A program made the translations under genes and the position numbers. A DNA stretch of 64,000 nt. Source: Leptotrichia sp. oral taxon 212 (GTDB lineage Bacteria > Fusobacteriota > Fusobacteriia > Fusobacteriales > Leptotrichiaceae). The DNA is taken from positions 124,001 to 188,000 of the forward strand of contig NZ_CP012410.1 of assembly GCF_001274535.1 (NCBI RefSeq), given 5' to 3'. Within the stretch, counting starts at the first letter, position 1. Every line of letters starts with the position of its first letter. Positions 43,678-51,325 of this stretch are shown piece by piece. A model generated the notes under the pieces. That model was not told the DNA's origin. It saw nothing but the letters and a program-made list of their open reading frames with translations, and did not search any database.

Positions 43678-44227
43678 TAAGGAATTTACACAGATAGAAT
43701 TACCGATGACAAAGCAGGAAATAAGGGCAGTTTCCATTGCGAAACTCATGTTGAAGCCTGATTCTGTCCTGATTGATGTGGGAGCGGGGACAGGAACGAT
43801 AGGAATAGAGGCTGCAACCTATATGCCACAGGGAAAAGTTTATGCAATAGAAAAGGAAGAAAAGGGATTAAATACAATAAAACTGAATGCAGAAAAGTTT
43901 AATCTTACTAACTTTGAGTTAATTCATGGAAAGGCACCTGACGCCATTCCGGATATTCCTTATGACAGAATGTTTATCGGCGGATCAACTGGAGGAATAG
44001 AGGAAATTATAAATCACTTTTTAACTTATGCGAAAGATAAAGCCATACTTGTTATTAACTGCATTACACTTGAAACACAGGCTAAATCTCTGGAAATTTT
44101 AAAGAAAAAAGGCTTTGAGGATATAGAAGTTGTTACGGTTACTGTCGGCAGGGCAAAAAAAGTAGGACCATATACTATGATGTATGGAGAAAATCCTATC
44201 TGTATAATTAAGGTTGTGAAGAAATAA
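43664..44227 (+). CDS. cbiT: Cobalt-precorrin-6B C15-methyltransferase (decarboxylating)
   Basis: A 187-residue class I methyltransferase with Asp-Val-Gly-Ala-Gly-Thr-Gly-Thr-Ile-Gly-Ile-Glu near residue 38 and the family-typical Gly-Gly-Ser-Thr-Gly-Gly near residue 105. It decarboxylates the C12 acetate and methylates C15. It is separate from, but overlaps, cbiE. Confidence 0.94.
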   Translation: MHIYDKEFTQIELPMTKQEIRAVSIAKLMLKPDSVLIDVGAGTGTIGIEAATYMPQGKVYAIEKEEKGLNTIKLNAEKFNLTNFELIHGKAPDAIPDIPYDRMFIGGSTGGIEEIINHFLTYAKDKAILVINCITLETQAKSLEILKKKGFEDIEVVTVTVGRAKKVGPYTMMYGENPICIIKVVKK

Positions 44228-44260
44228 AAGATGGTAAGACCTCGTTTATGATTTTTTAAA

Positions 44261-44355
44261 TTACAGATTATACTCCTTAAAAAAATTAAAATTCTAAAAT
44301 TTACGGAATATACTCCTGAAATTATAAAAATTTATAAAAAATAGGATTGTATTCC
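44261..44355 (+). promoter_or_regulatory. Iterated operator-like motif before the AAA ATPase
   Basis: TTACAGATTATACTCCT (44261-44277) recurs as TTACGGAATATACTCCT (44301-44317), 15 of 17 bases equal and exactly 40 bases apart. A third related copy lies inverted at 44343-44355, just upstream of the ATPase promoter. The spacing suggests binding sites on nearly one face of the helix. Confidence 0.45.
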
Positions 44356-44362
44356 ATAAAAA

Positions 44363-44391
44363 TTGATTTTTGAATAAAAAAGGGGTATAAT
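44363..44391 (+). promoter_or_regulatory. Internal promoter of the AAA ATPase gene
   Basis: TTGATT (44363-44368), 17 bases and TATAAT (44386-44391) lie 24 bases before the ATPase start, giving it its own expression within the cbi operon. Confidence 0.6.
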
Positions 44392-44414
44392 TTATAAGGA
44401 AATGAGGTGTTAAA

Positions 44415-45659
44415 ATGATAAGGATAGATAGAAAAGAATATTTAGATTTTTTAGTAAAATCAAAAGACAGACAGATAATAAAGGTTGTGTCTGGTGTAAG
44501 AAGATGTGGAAAATCCACTCTTTTTGAGATATATAAAGATTTTCTGCTTGAAAATGGAGTTGCAAAAAATCAGATTATATCTATAAATTTTGAAGATATG
44601 TATTATGAAGAACTTACAGATTACAAAAAACTTTACGAATATATAAAATCTAAAATGATTGAAAATAAAAGGAATTATATATTTTTAGATGAAATTCAGC
44701 ATGTGGATAAATTTGAAAAAGTTGTAGACAGCCTTTTTATAAAAGAAAATACAGACTTGTATATAACAGGCTCTAATGCCTATTTTATGTCAAGCGAGCT
44801 GGCAACCCTTTTAAGTGGGCGTTATATAGAACTGAAAATGTTGCCTTTATCATTTAAGGAGTATTATCAGACTAAATTAGAATATGAAAAAATGGAGCAA
44901 AAGGAAAATAGAATATCAAAAACACTTATACAATATTATAATGAATATATAGTAAACAGTTCGTTTCCTTATACTTTACAATTAGACAGTGATTTGAAAA
45001 ATATACATGAATATTTAAGTGGAATATATAACTCTGTGCTTTTAAAAGATATAGTTGCAAGATTGAAAATTTCAGATGTAATGAGACTTGAAAGTGTTGT
45101 TAAATATATATTTGATAATATCGGTAATTTGACTTCGCTTTCAAAAATAGCGAATACCTTAACCTCAATGGGAAGGAAAACGGATGCAAAAACCATTGAA
45201 AAGTATATTAGAGGGCTTACTGACAGTTTACTTGTGCATGAAGTTAGTAGATACAATATAAAAGGAAAAGAATTCCTGTCCACATTATCAAAATATTATG
45301 TTACTGATTTAGGACTTAGACAGATGATTTTAGGTAATAGAAATATAGATACGGGGCATATACTGGAAAATATAATCTATCTCGAACTGCTTAGAAGAAA
45401 AGGCAATGTATATGTCGGACAGTTTGATAAAAATGAAATTGACTTTGTTGTTATTAATTCAAATGAAATTGAGTATTATCAGGTCGCTTTGACTGTCTTA
45501 GATGAAAATACTTTAAAAAGGGAATTGGATGCCTTTAAAAATATTAAGGATAATTATCCGAAGTATCTTATAACTTTAGATGATGTAATGGTAAATACTG
45601 GCTATGACGGAATAAAGATTGTAAATGCTCTGGAGTGGTTGTTGGAAGGGAAAAAGTAA
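44415..45659 (+). CDS. AAA ATPase with DUF4143 C-terminal domain
   Basis: A 414-residue protein. Walker A Gly-Val-Arg-Arg-Cys-Gly-Lys-Ser-Thr is near residue 26. Walker B Ile-Phe-Leu-Asp-Glu-Ile-Gln is followed by Ile-Thr-Gly-Ser-Asn-Ala sensor-like residues. The C-terminal DUF4143 has Glu-Ile-Asp-Phe-Val-Val and Tyr-Tyr-Gln-Val-Ala, resembling a PD-(D/E)XK nuclease core. The family is widespread and unassigned. It separates cbiT from cbiL and has no evident corrin role. The cbiL start lies on its last base. Confidence 0.85.
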   Translation: MIRIDRKEYLDFLVKSKDRQIIKVVSGVRRCGKSTLFEIYKDFLLENGVAKNQIISINFEDMYYEELTDYKKLYEYIKSKMIENKRNYIFLDEIQHVDKFEKVVDSLFIKENTDLYITGSNAYFMSSELATLLSGRYIELKMLPLSFKEYYQTKLEYEKMEQKENRISKTLIQYYNEYIVNSSFPYTLQLDSDLKNIHEYLSGIYNSVLLKDIVARLKISDVMRLESVVKYIFDNIGNLTSLSKIANTLTSMGRKTDAKTIEKYIRGLTDSLLVHEVSRYNIKGKEFLSTLSKYYVTDLGLRQMILGNRNIDTGHILENIIYLELLRRKGNVYVGQFDKNEIDFVVINSNEIEYYQVALTVLDENTLKRELDAFKNIKDNYPKYLITLDDVMVNTGYDGIKIVNALEWLLEGKK

Positions 45660-46375
45660 TGACTAACAAATTTTATGGAATAGGTGTCGGAGTTGGAGAT
45701 CCTGAGGAGATAACTCTGAAAGCGGTAAATACCTTAAAAAAATTAGATGTGGTAATATTGCCTGAAGCTAAAAAGGATGATGGCAGTGTGGCCTATGAAA
45801 TAGCGAAACAGTATATGAAGGAAGATGTGGAAAAGATTTTTGTAGAATTTCCCATGTTAAAATCACTTGAAGAAAGGGAAAGTGCAAGAAAAAAGAATGC
45901 AAAAATAGTTCAGGATTTATTAGATGAAGGAAAGAATGTAGGATTCTTAACTATTGGCGATACAATGACATACAGCACTTATGTGTACATTTTAGAGCAT
46001 TTGCCAAAGAAATATCCAGTTGAGACAGTTCCAGGGGTTTCATCATTTGTTGATATGGCCTCAAGGTTTAATTTTCCTCTTATGATAGGAGATGAAACGT
46101 TAAAGGTCGTGTCGCTTAATAGGAAAACTGACATTGAATCTGAACTGGAAAATAATGACAATATAGTTTTTATGAAAGTCAGCAGAAATTTTGAAAAATT
46201 AAAACAGGCACTTGTAAAAACGGGGACAATAGATAAAATCATTATGGTTTCAAACTGCGGTAAGGAAAATCAGAAGGTTTATTATGATATAAAAGATTTA
46301 GTTGAAGATGATATTCCATATTTTACAACGATGATTGTTAAAAAGGGTGGATTTGAAAAGTGGAGAAGAGACTAA
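45659..46375 (+). CDS. cbiL: Cobalt-precorrin-2 C20-methyltransferase
   Basis: A 238-residue SAM enzyme with Gly-Ile-Gly-Val-Gly-Val-Gly-Asp-Pro-Glu-Glu-Ile-Thr-Leu-Lys-Ala at the N-terminus, Gly-Asp-Thr-Met-Thr-Tyr-Ser-Thr-Tyr and Val-Pro-Gly-Val-Ser-Ser-Phe. It adds the C20 methyl that is later lost in ring contraction. The start at 45659 (TAATG overlap with the ATPase stop) has GAAGGGA upstream; the longer frame from 45635 does not. Confidence 0.94.
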   Translation: MTNKFYGIGVGVGDPEEITLKAVNTLKKLDVVILPEAKKDDGSVAYEIAKQYMKEDVEKIFVEFPMLKSLEERESARKKNAKIVQDLLDEGKNVGFLTIGDTMTYSTYVYILEHLPKKYPVETVPGVSSFVDMASRFNFPLMIGDETLKVVSLNRKTDIESELENNDNIVFMKVSRNFEKLKQALVKTGTIDKIIMVSNCGKENQKVYYDIKDLVEDDIPYFTTMIVKKGGFEKWRRD

Positions 46376-46416
46376 GAAATAATTATTTATAAAATTAATA
46401 TAAATAGGGGGTTAAA

Positions 46417-46913
46417 ATGGGTAAAATTGAAAAAGGAATTGAGAGTAGTATGGTTTATTTGCAAATCAAAGAATTAATGAAAAATGCAAGGAAATAGGTA
46501 TCCGTAAAGATTAATAATATTCTTGTGTAGACTTATTAGGAAATTGGGAAAATCATTATAGAAGATGAGCAGAAAAATAATGAGAGAGCGGAATATGGGA
46601 AAAAAATTTTAAAAGAATTGTCAAATTTACAAAATATGAGGCAATTTTATTTGAAGTATCCAATTTGCCAGACAGTGTCTGGAAAATTGAGCTGGTTCCA
46701 TTATTGTGAGATTCTGAGTATATCCGATGATAAAGAAAGAGCGTTTTATGAAAGAGAAATGCACTAGGTGGACTTTCTAATCAGATTTTTGTTTCAAAAT
46801 ACACGTTGTATATTCCTAATAAGGAAGTGCTTGAAAATGAGGTGGAAAAAGTTTTGAGGGAGTATAATAAGAAAATAAAATTAAAAGGAATAGAGAATGA
46901 TAATTATGAATAA
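46417..46913 (+). pseudogene. DUF1016 / YhcG-type PDDEXK nuclease remnant
   Basis: The stretch carries several stops and frame changes. In pieces it gives Ile-Ile-Glu-Asp-Glu-Gln, Glu-Arg-Ala-Glu-Tyr-Gly-Lys, Asn-Leu-Gln-Asn-Met-Arg-Gln-Phe-Tyr, Leu-Ser-Trp-Phe-His-Tyr-Cys-Glu-Ile-Leu, Phe-Tyr-Glu-Arg-Glu and a final Tyr-Ile-Pro-Asn-Lys-Glu. These follow the order of DUF1016 proteins, including the end. Large parts are deleted compared with the usual 330-residue protein. It overlaps the HxlR start. Confidence 0.7.
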
Positions 46914-47235
46914 AAAAGAATTACCGAAGTGTTCTGTTGAAATAACACTTTCTTTAATTTCTAATAAATGGAAAATACTTATAATAAGAGATTTACTCGA
47001 TGGAACAAAAAGATTTGGAGAGTTGAGAAAATCTATAAATGGAATTTCTAATAAAGTTTTGACATATAATTTGAGAGAAATGGAGGAGGACAATCTTCTT
47101 ATAAGAAAGATTTATCCTGAAGTTCCTCCAAAAGTTGAATATTCTCTTACTGAAACAGGTCACAGCTTAAAGCCGATACTGGAGAGTATGGACAAATGGG
47201 GTGTAAATTACCGAGAAAAAACAAAATACGAATAA
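46906..47235 (+). CDS. HxlR family transcriptional regulator
   Basis: A 109-residue winged-helix regulator. It shows the family N-terminus Lys-Cys-Ser-Val-Glu-Ile-Thr-Leu-Ser-Leu-Ile-Ser-Asn-Lys-Trp-Lys and then Asp-Gly-Thr-Lys-Arg-Phe-Gly-Glu-Leu. The mid motif is Ile-Ser-Asn-Lys-Val-Leu-Thr-Tyr-Asn-Leu-Arg-Glu-Met-Glu. The lone Cys near the start is the residue used for thiol or electrophile sensing in some relatives. Start 46906 is favoured over 46897. It faces the flavin-type gene, its likely target. Confidence 0.88.
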   Translation: MNKKELPKCSVEITLSLISNKWKILIIRDLLDGTKRFGELRKSINGISNKVLTYNLREMEEDNLLIRKIYPEVPPKVEYSLTETGHSLKPILESMDKWGVNYREKTKYE

Positions 47236-47255
47236 CTGAAATTGTATCAAATTAA

Positions 47256-47669
47256 TTATGGTTTTTCGATTTTAAAATTTTCATTGGTATAAGTTTTTAA
47301 ATCAAAAGTCCTGATTTCTTCTACATTAATATAAAAAAGTTCAAAAATAGGATTGTCAGGAGTTTTAAAAAGTTCTTTTATTGCTGGATATTCATTTAAA
47401 ACTCTTGTTTTAAGATCAATATCATCAGTAAAATGAATATTTCCATTTACAGATATAAAAGATAAATAGTCTTCTGAATGAGAGAGAAAAGAAACGTAAG
47501 GACATTTTTTTAACTGTTTATAAACGTTTTTATTATTTGTAGTTGCAAGATATACTTTGTTTTTCTCAGAAAACAGATACTGAAAAATTCTTGTTTTAGG
47601 TTTGCTATCATCGAGTGTAGCTAAAATTCCGTAAGAGTTTTCTTTTAATATTTTATTATAATCAATCAT
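47256..47669 (-). CDS. Pyridoxamine 5'-phosphate oxidase family protein
   Basis: A 137-residue split-barrel flavin-binding type protein beginning Met-Ile-Asp-Tyr-Asn-Lys. Family marks are Gly-Ile-Leu-Ala-Thr-Leu-Asp, Pro-Lys-Thr-Arg, Val-Tyr-Leu-Ala-Thr-Thr-Asn-Asn-Lys, and Val-Asn-Gly-Asn-Ile-His-Phe. Such small proteins bind FMN, F420 or heme; the reaction is unknown. GGAGG supports the start at 47669 rather than 47684. The divergent upstream region holds a promoter with a palindrome. Confidence 0.82.
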   Translation of the reverse strand: MIDYNKILKENSYGILATLDDSKPKTRIFQYLFSEKNKVYLATTNNKNVYKQLKKCPYVSFLSHSEDYLSFISVNGNIHFTDDIDLKTRVLNEYPAIKELFKTPDNPIFELFYINVEEIRTFDLKTYTNENFKIEKP

Positions 47670-47700
47670 TTTAATTTCCTCCAAATATAATTTATTTCGA

Positions 47701-47746
47701 GTTAGCTAACTGTGTTAATTATAATTTAAAATAGAAAAATTGTAAA
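47701..47746 (-). promoter_or_regulatory. Promoter and palindromic operator of the flavin-type gene
   Basis: On the minus strand TTTACA (47741-47746), 17 bases and TATAAT (47718-47723) are followed by the perfect palindrome GTTAGCTAAC (47701-47710) at the expected transcription start. This position suits repression, probably by the neighbouring HxlR protein. The rest of 47747-48106 holds only the short ORF listed next and decayed-looking AT-rich DNA. Confidence 0.6.
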
Positions 47747-47915
47747 GAAGGCACAATTTTATTACAAGGTAACAAGATGGTAACTTTAGGAAGGGCAAAA
47801 TGTTATATTAAATTTTATTTATCAAATAACAATGTGTGGCTTATGAAATATGTAGGAAGTAAATATTTGATATTTGAAAAGCAAAAATAGTTAAAAAATA
47901 ATAATTTATAATTTG

Positions 47916-48032
47916 ATGAAAAACAAAAAAATAGAAAAAATAAATGTTGAAAAACTTGATAAAATATCCATCTATCTTGAAAATGGGAAAGTCTGGGAAG
48001 CATTTTTTAAGAAGGATAAAAAATATATTTGA
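47916..48032 (+). CDS. Possible 38-residue peptide or gene fragment
   Basis: ATG 47916 to TGA 48032 encodes a Lys-rich peptide with Ile-Ser-Ile-Tyr-Leu-Glu-Asn-Gly-Lys-Val-Trp-Glu-Ala-Phe-Phe. No clear ribosome binding site is seen. It may be the tail of a lost gene. Confidence 0.2.
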   Translation: MKNKKIEKINVEKLDKISIYLENGKVWEAFFKKDKKYI

Positions 48033-48106
48033 ATACAGAAATATCAGTAAGTTTTGAAATAAATGAAATATTATAAAAATAGAAAATAAAAAAAAGAGGT
48101 AATTTT

Positions 48107-48868
48107 ATGGAAAAAGTTAACTTCATAGGAGCAGGTCCTGGGGATCCGGAATTGATAACTGTAAAAGGGCAGAGAATAGTAAAAGAGGCAGATGTAATTA
48201 TTTATGCAGGTTCATTAGTTCCGAAAGAAGTTATAAATTGTCATAAGGATGGAGCGGAAATTTATAATTCTGCTTTCATGTCATTGGATGAAGTTATAGA
48301 TGTTACAGTAAAAGCGGTAAAGGCTGGGAAAAAAGTTGCCAGAGTTCATACGGGAGACCCTGCAATTTATGGGGCTCACAGGGAACAGATGGATATGCTT
48401 GATAAGTATGGAATAGAATATGAAGTTATTCCGGGAGTAAGTTCATTTTTAGCGGCAGCTGCGGCAATAAAAAAGGAATTCACATTGCCTAATGTTTCAC
48501 AGACGGTCATCTGTACAAGAATAGAGGGAAAGACCGCTGTTCCTGAAAAGGAAAAGCTGGAAAGCCTGGCTGAACATAGGGCTTCCATGGCAATATTTTT
48601 ATCAGTTCAGATGATAGATAAAGTTGTAAAAACATTGTCAACTTCCTATCCGTTGACAACTCCTGTGGCAGTTGTCCAGAAGGCAAGCTGGCCAGATCAG
48701 AAAATAGTTTTTGGAACGCTTGAAACAATAGAACAGAAAGTAAAAGAGGCAGGAATAAACAAAACTGCCCAGATACTTGTTGGAGATTTTTTAGGAAATG
48801 AATATGAAAAATCAAAATTGTATGATAAATATTTTACCCATGAATACAGAGAGGGAATAAAGGAATAA
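48107..48868 (+). CDS. cbiF: Cobalt-precorrin-4 C11-methyltransferase
   Basis: A 253-residue CbiF/CobM. It opens with Phe-Ile-Gly-Ala-Gly-Pro-Gly-Asp-Pro-Glu-Leu-Ile-Thr-Val-Lys-Gly. Tyr-Ala-Gly-Ser-Leu-Val, Thr-Gly-Asp-Pro-Ala-Ile-Tyr-Gly-Ala, Ile-Pro-Gly-Val-Ser-Ser, and a Cys-Thr-Arg-Ile-Glu-Gly segment follow. It methylates C11 of cobalt-precorrin-4. AGAGGT precedes the ATG. Confidence 0.95.
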   Translation: MEKVNFIGAGPGDPELITVKGQRIVKEADVIIYAGSLVPKEVINCHKDGAEIYNSAFMSLDEVIDVTVKAVKAGKKVARVHTGDPAIYGAHREQMDMLDKYGIEYEVIPGVSSFLAAAAAIKKEFTLPNVSQTVICTRIEGKTAVPEKEKLESLAEHRASMAIFLSVQMIDKVVKTLSTSYPLTTPVAVVQKASWPDQKIVFGTLETIEQKVKEAGINKTAQILVGDFLGNEYEKSKLYDKYFTHEYREGIKE

Positions 48869-48923
48869 ATTTCTAATAATTACAGTAATAAATTATTGAA
48901 ATAAATAAAAAAATAGAAAATTA

Positions 48924-48993
48924 CATCGCATTTTTACGATGCAAATCAGACGTAAAAATTTATGTCGCATTTACGACTGATTTATGATATAAT
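48924..48993 (+). promoter_or_regulatory. Multi-palindrome operator and promoter of the AlbA_2 gene
   Basis: Three palindromes overlap. CATCG/CGATG lies at 48924-48941. AAATCAG-A-CGTAAA (48943-48956) pairs with TTTACG-A-CTGATTT (48970-48983). GTCG/CGAC lies at 48964-48977. A -10 TATAAT is at 48988-48993 with only a weak -35. The repeated CGCATTT(TT)ACG core points to a dedicated repressor, plausibly the AlbA_2 protein itself. Confidence 0.6.
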
Positions 48994-49011
48994 TTTTCTT
49001 GGAGGGATAAT

Positions 49012-50265
49012 ATGAAAGAAAGCAGAGAACTAAAATTAAAATCAACAGTAACAAACACTTTTTTAAAAACAGTCAGTGCCTTTGCCAACTACAATTCAGG
49101 AAAAATTATATTTGGTGTTGATGATACAGGAAAAATTACTGGTTTAAAAAATATAGAAGAACTTTGCTTGGATTTAGAAAATAAAATTAATGATAATATA
49201 AATCCTAAGCCAGATTTTAAATTTATAAAAGATAATAAAAAAAATATAATAACTCTTATAGTTGAGGAAGGAATGAACAAACCCTATCTTTATAAGGGAA
49301 AAGCATACAAAAGAAATGACACATCAACAGTTGAAGTTGATAAAATCGAATTGAATAGATTGACATTATTAGGATTAAATCAGTATTATGATGAATTAAA
49401 AGCCAGAAATCAGGATTTAGAGTTTAAGATTCTGAAAAAAGAACTGGAAGAAAAATTATCTTTAAAAAGTTTTTCAAAAGATGTTTTAAAAACTTTGAAT
49501 TTATATGATGATAAAAATGGCTATAATAATGCTGCTGAACTATTTGCAGATGAAAATAGCTTTTCAGGAATTGACATTGCAAAATTTGGTAAAAATATAG
49601 ATGAGATTCTGGATAGGAATTTATTTGTAAATATATCTATTATTTCACAATATCAGAAATCTCTGAAAGTTTTCAGCAGATATTACAAATATGAGCAAAT
49701 TTCAGGTTCAGAAAGAATTGAGAAAGAGATTATACCGGAAAAGGCCTTTAGGGAAGCAATTGCAAATGCTTTAATCCATAGGACTTGGGATGTAAATTCA
49801 AATATAAGGATATCAATGTATGAAGATAAGATAGAAGTTGCATCTCCAGGAGGATTGCCTGTGGGAATAAGTAAAAAAGAATATTTACACGGTCAAATTT
49901 CACAACTTAGAAATCCTGTCCTTGGAAATATATTTTTTAGGTTAAAATATATTGAAATGTTTGGAACAGGTATAAGAAGAATAAATGAAAGTTATAGAGA
50001 TTTTGCCATCAAACCGAATTTTGAAATTTTTGAAAACTCAATCAAAATAACTTTACCAATAATTGAAACTAAATTATTTCTGACAACAGATGAAAAAACA
50101 ATAATGAATATTCTGGAAAAAGGAAATATATTATCAAGTGGTGAAATTTTAGAGATGACTGAATTTAAGAAGGACAAACTGAACAGACTATTAAAAAGTT
50201 TAATTCAGAAAAATTATATTGCTGTTACAGGAAAAGGCAGGGGAACTAAGTATTTTAAGAGATAA
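49012..50265 (+). CDS. AlbA_2 (Schlafen AAA_4) ATP-binding putative regulator
   Basis: A 417-residue complete member. The AlbA_2 domain is at about residues 10-120, with Ala-Phe-Ala-Asn-Tyr-Asn-Ser-Gly-Lys. The HATPase_c_4-like domain has Ala-Ile-Ala-Asn-Ala-Leu-Ile-His-Arg-Thr-Trp and Phe-Gly-Thr-Gly-Ile-Arg-Arg-Ile. The C-terminal winged helix covers about 350-417. It is likely a DNA-binding regulator, perhaps of itself. It lies between cbiF and cbiG without an obvious corrin role and is a paralogue of the frameshifted gene at 17949. Confidence 0.85.
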   Translation: MKESRELKLKSTVTNTFLKTVSAFANYNSGKIIFGVDDTGKITGLKNIEELCLDLENKINDNINPKPDFKFIKDNKKNIITLIVEEGMNKPYLYKGKAYKRNDTSTVEVDKIELNRLTLLGLNQYYDELKARNQDLEFKILKKELEEKLSLKSFSKDVLKTLNLYDDKNGYNNAAELFADENSFSGIDIAKFGKNIDEILDRNLFVNISIISQYQKSLKVFSRYYKYEQISGSERIEKEIIPEKAFREAIANALIHRTWDVNSNIRISMYEDKIEVASPGGLPVGISKKEYLHGQISQLRNPVLGNIFFRLKYIEMFGTGIRRINESYRDFAIKPNFEIFENSIKITLPIIETKLFLTTDEKTIMNILEKGNILSSGEILEMTEFKKDKLNRLLKSLIQKNYIAVTGKGRGTKYFKR

Positions 50266-50314
50266 AAGGCTATACTGGCAGTCAGATAAAGGACTCAGAT
50301 AGAAAGGAAAATTC

Positions 50315-51325
50315 ATGAAATTAGCATTTTGGACTGTAACCAGAGGTGCGGGAAATATTGCGAGAGAATATAAGGAACAATTACAGGGGCATTTAAAAGG
50401 TTATGATATAGATGTTTTTACATTGAAAAAATATGATGTAGAAAATACAATTCAGATAGAGGATTTCACTGCCAATATAAATGAAAAATTTTCCTGGTAT
50501 GACGGACATATTTTCATAATGGCAAGCGGAATTGTAATTAGAAAGACAGCGGGACTGATTGGAACAAAGGATAAGGATCCTGCTGTACTTTTAATAGATG
50601 AGGGAAAACATTTTGTAATTTCCCTTTTATCAGGGCATTTAGGTGGAGCAAATGAGCTGACGTATTTACTTGCGGGGACTCTAAATCTTATTCCTGTTAT
50701 TACGACGAGTTCAGATGTTACAGGGAAAATAGCAGTGGATACCATATCTCAGAAATTAAATGCAGAGCTTGAAGATTTAAAATCAGCAAAAGATGTAACT
50801 TCTCTTATTGTGAATGGGCAAAAAGTGAACGTACTTTTACCTGAAAACGTTAAGGTGAATGGCAAAAACTCAGCAGACGGCTTTATTCTAGTTTCAAATA
50901 AGAAAAATATTGAATACACCAGAATTTATCCTAAAAACTTAATTTTGGGTATCGGGTGTAAGAAGGATACAAAAGCGGAGGATATTTTATCTGCCATTGA
51001 AGACTGTCTAAATAAAAATAATTTAGATATAAAATCAGTTAAAAAAATTGCGACTGTTGATGTAAAGAAAAATGAGAAGGGATTAATTGATGCCGCTAAA
51101 TCTTTAAATTTAGACTTAGAAATAATCTCAAGGGAAGAAATAAAAAAAATTCAGAACCAGTTTGAAGGTTCGGATTTTGTAGAAAAAAATATTGGAGTGA
51201 GGGCGGTATCAGAACCTGTTGCACTGCTGGCTTCATCACAGGAAGGGCATTTTATCGAGATGAAGGCAAAATACAACGGAATAACGATTTCAATATATGA
51301 AGAGGAGCTAAAAATATATGAGTAA
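50315..51325 (+). CDS. cbiG: Cobalt-precorrin-5A hydrolase
   Basis: A 336-residue CbiG that opens the delta-lactone of cobalt-precorrin-5A and releases acetaldehyde. It has Met-Ala-Ser-Gly-Ile-Val-Ile-Arg near residue 69, Leu-Leu-Ser-Gly-His-Leu-Gly-Gly-Ala-Asn-Glu near residue 108, and a C-terminal domain starting Leu-Ile-Leu-Gly-Ile-Gly-Cys-Lys-Lys. Length is typical. GAAAGGA precedes it, and it overlaps cbiH by eight bases. Confidence 0.94.
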   Translation: MKLAFWTVTRGAGNIAREYKEQLQGHLKGYDIDVFTLKKYDVENTIQIEDFTANINEKFSWYDGHIFIMASGIVIRKTAGLIGTKDKDPAVLLIDEGKHFVISLLSGHLGGANELTYLLAGTLNLIPVITTSSDVTGKIAVDTISQKLNAELEDLKSAKDVTSLIVNGQKVNVLLPENVKVNGKNSADGFILVSNKKNIEYTRIYPKNLILGIGCKKDTKAEDILSAIEDCLNKNNLDIKSVKKIATVDVKKNEKGLIDAAKSLNLDLEIISREEIKKIQNQFEGSDFVEKNIGVRAVSEPVALLASSQEGHFIEMKAKYNGITISIYEEELKIYE

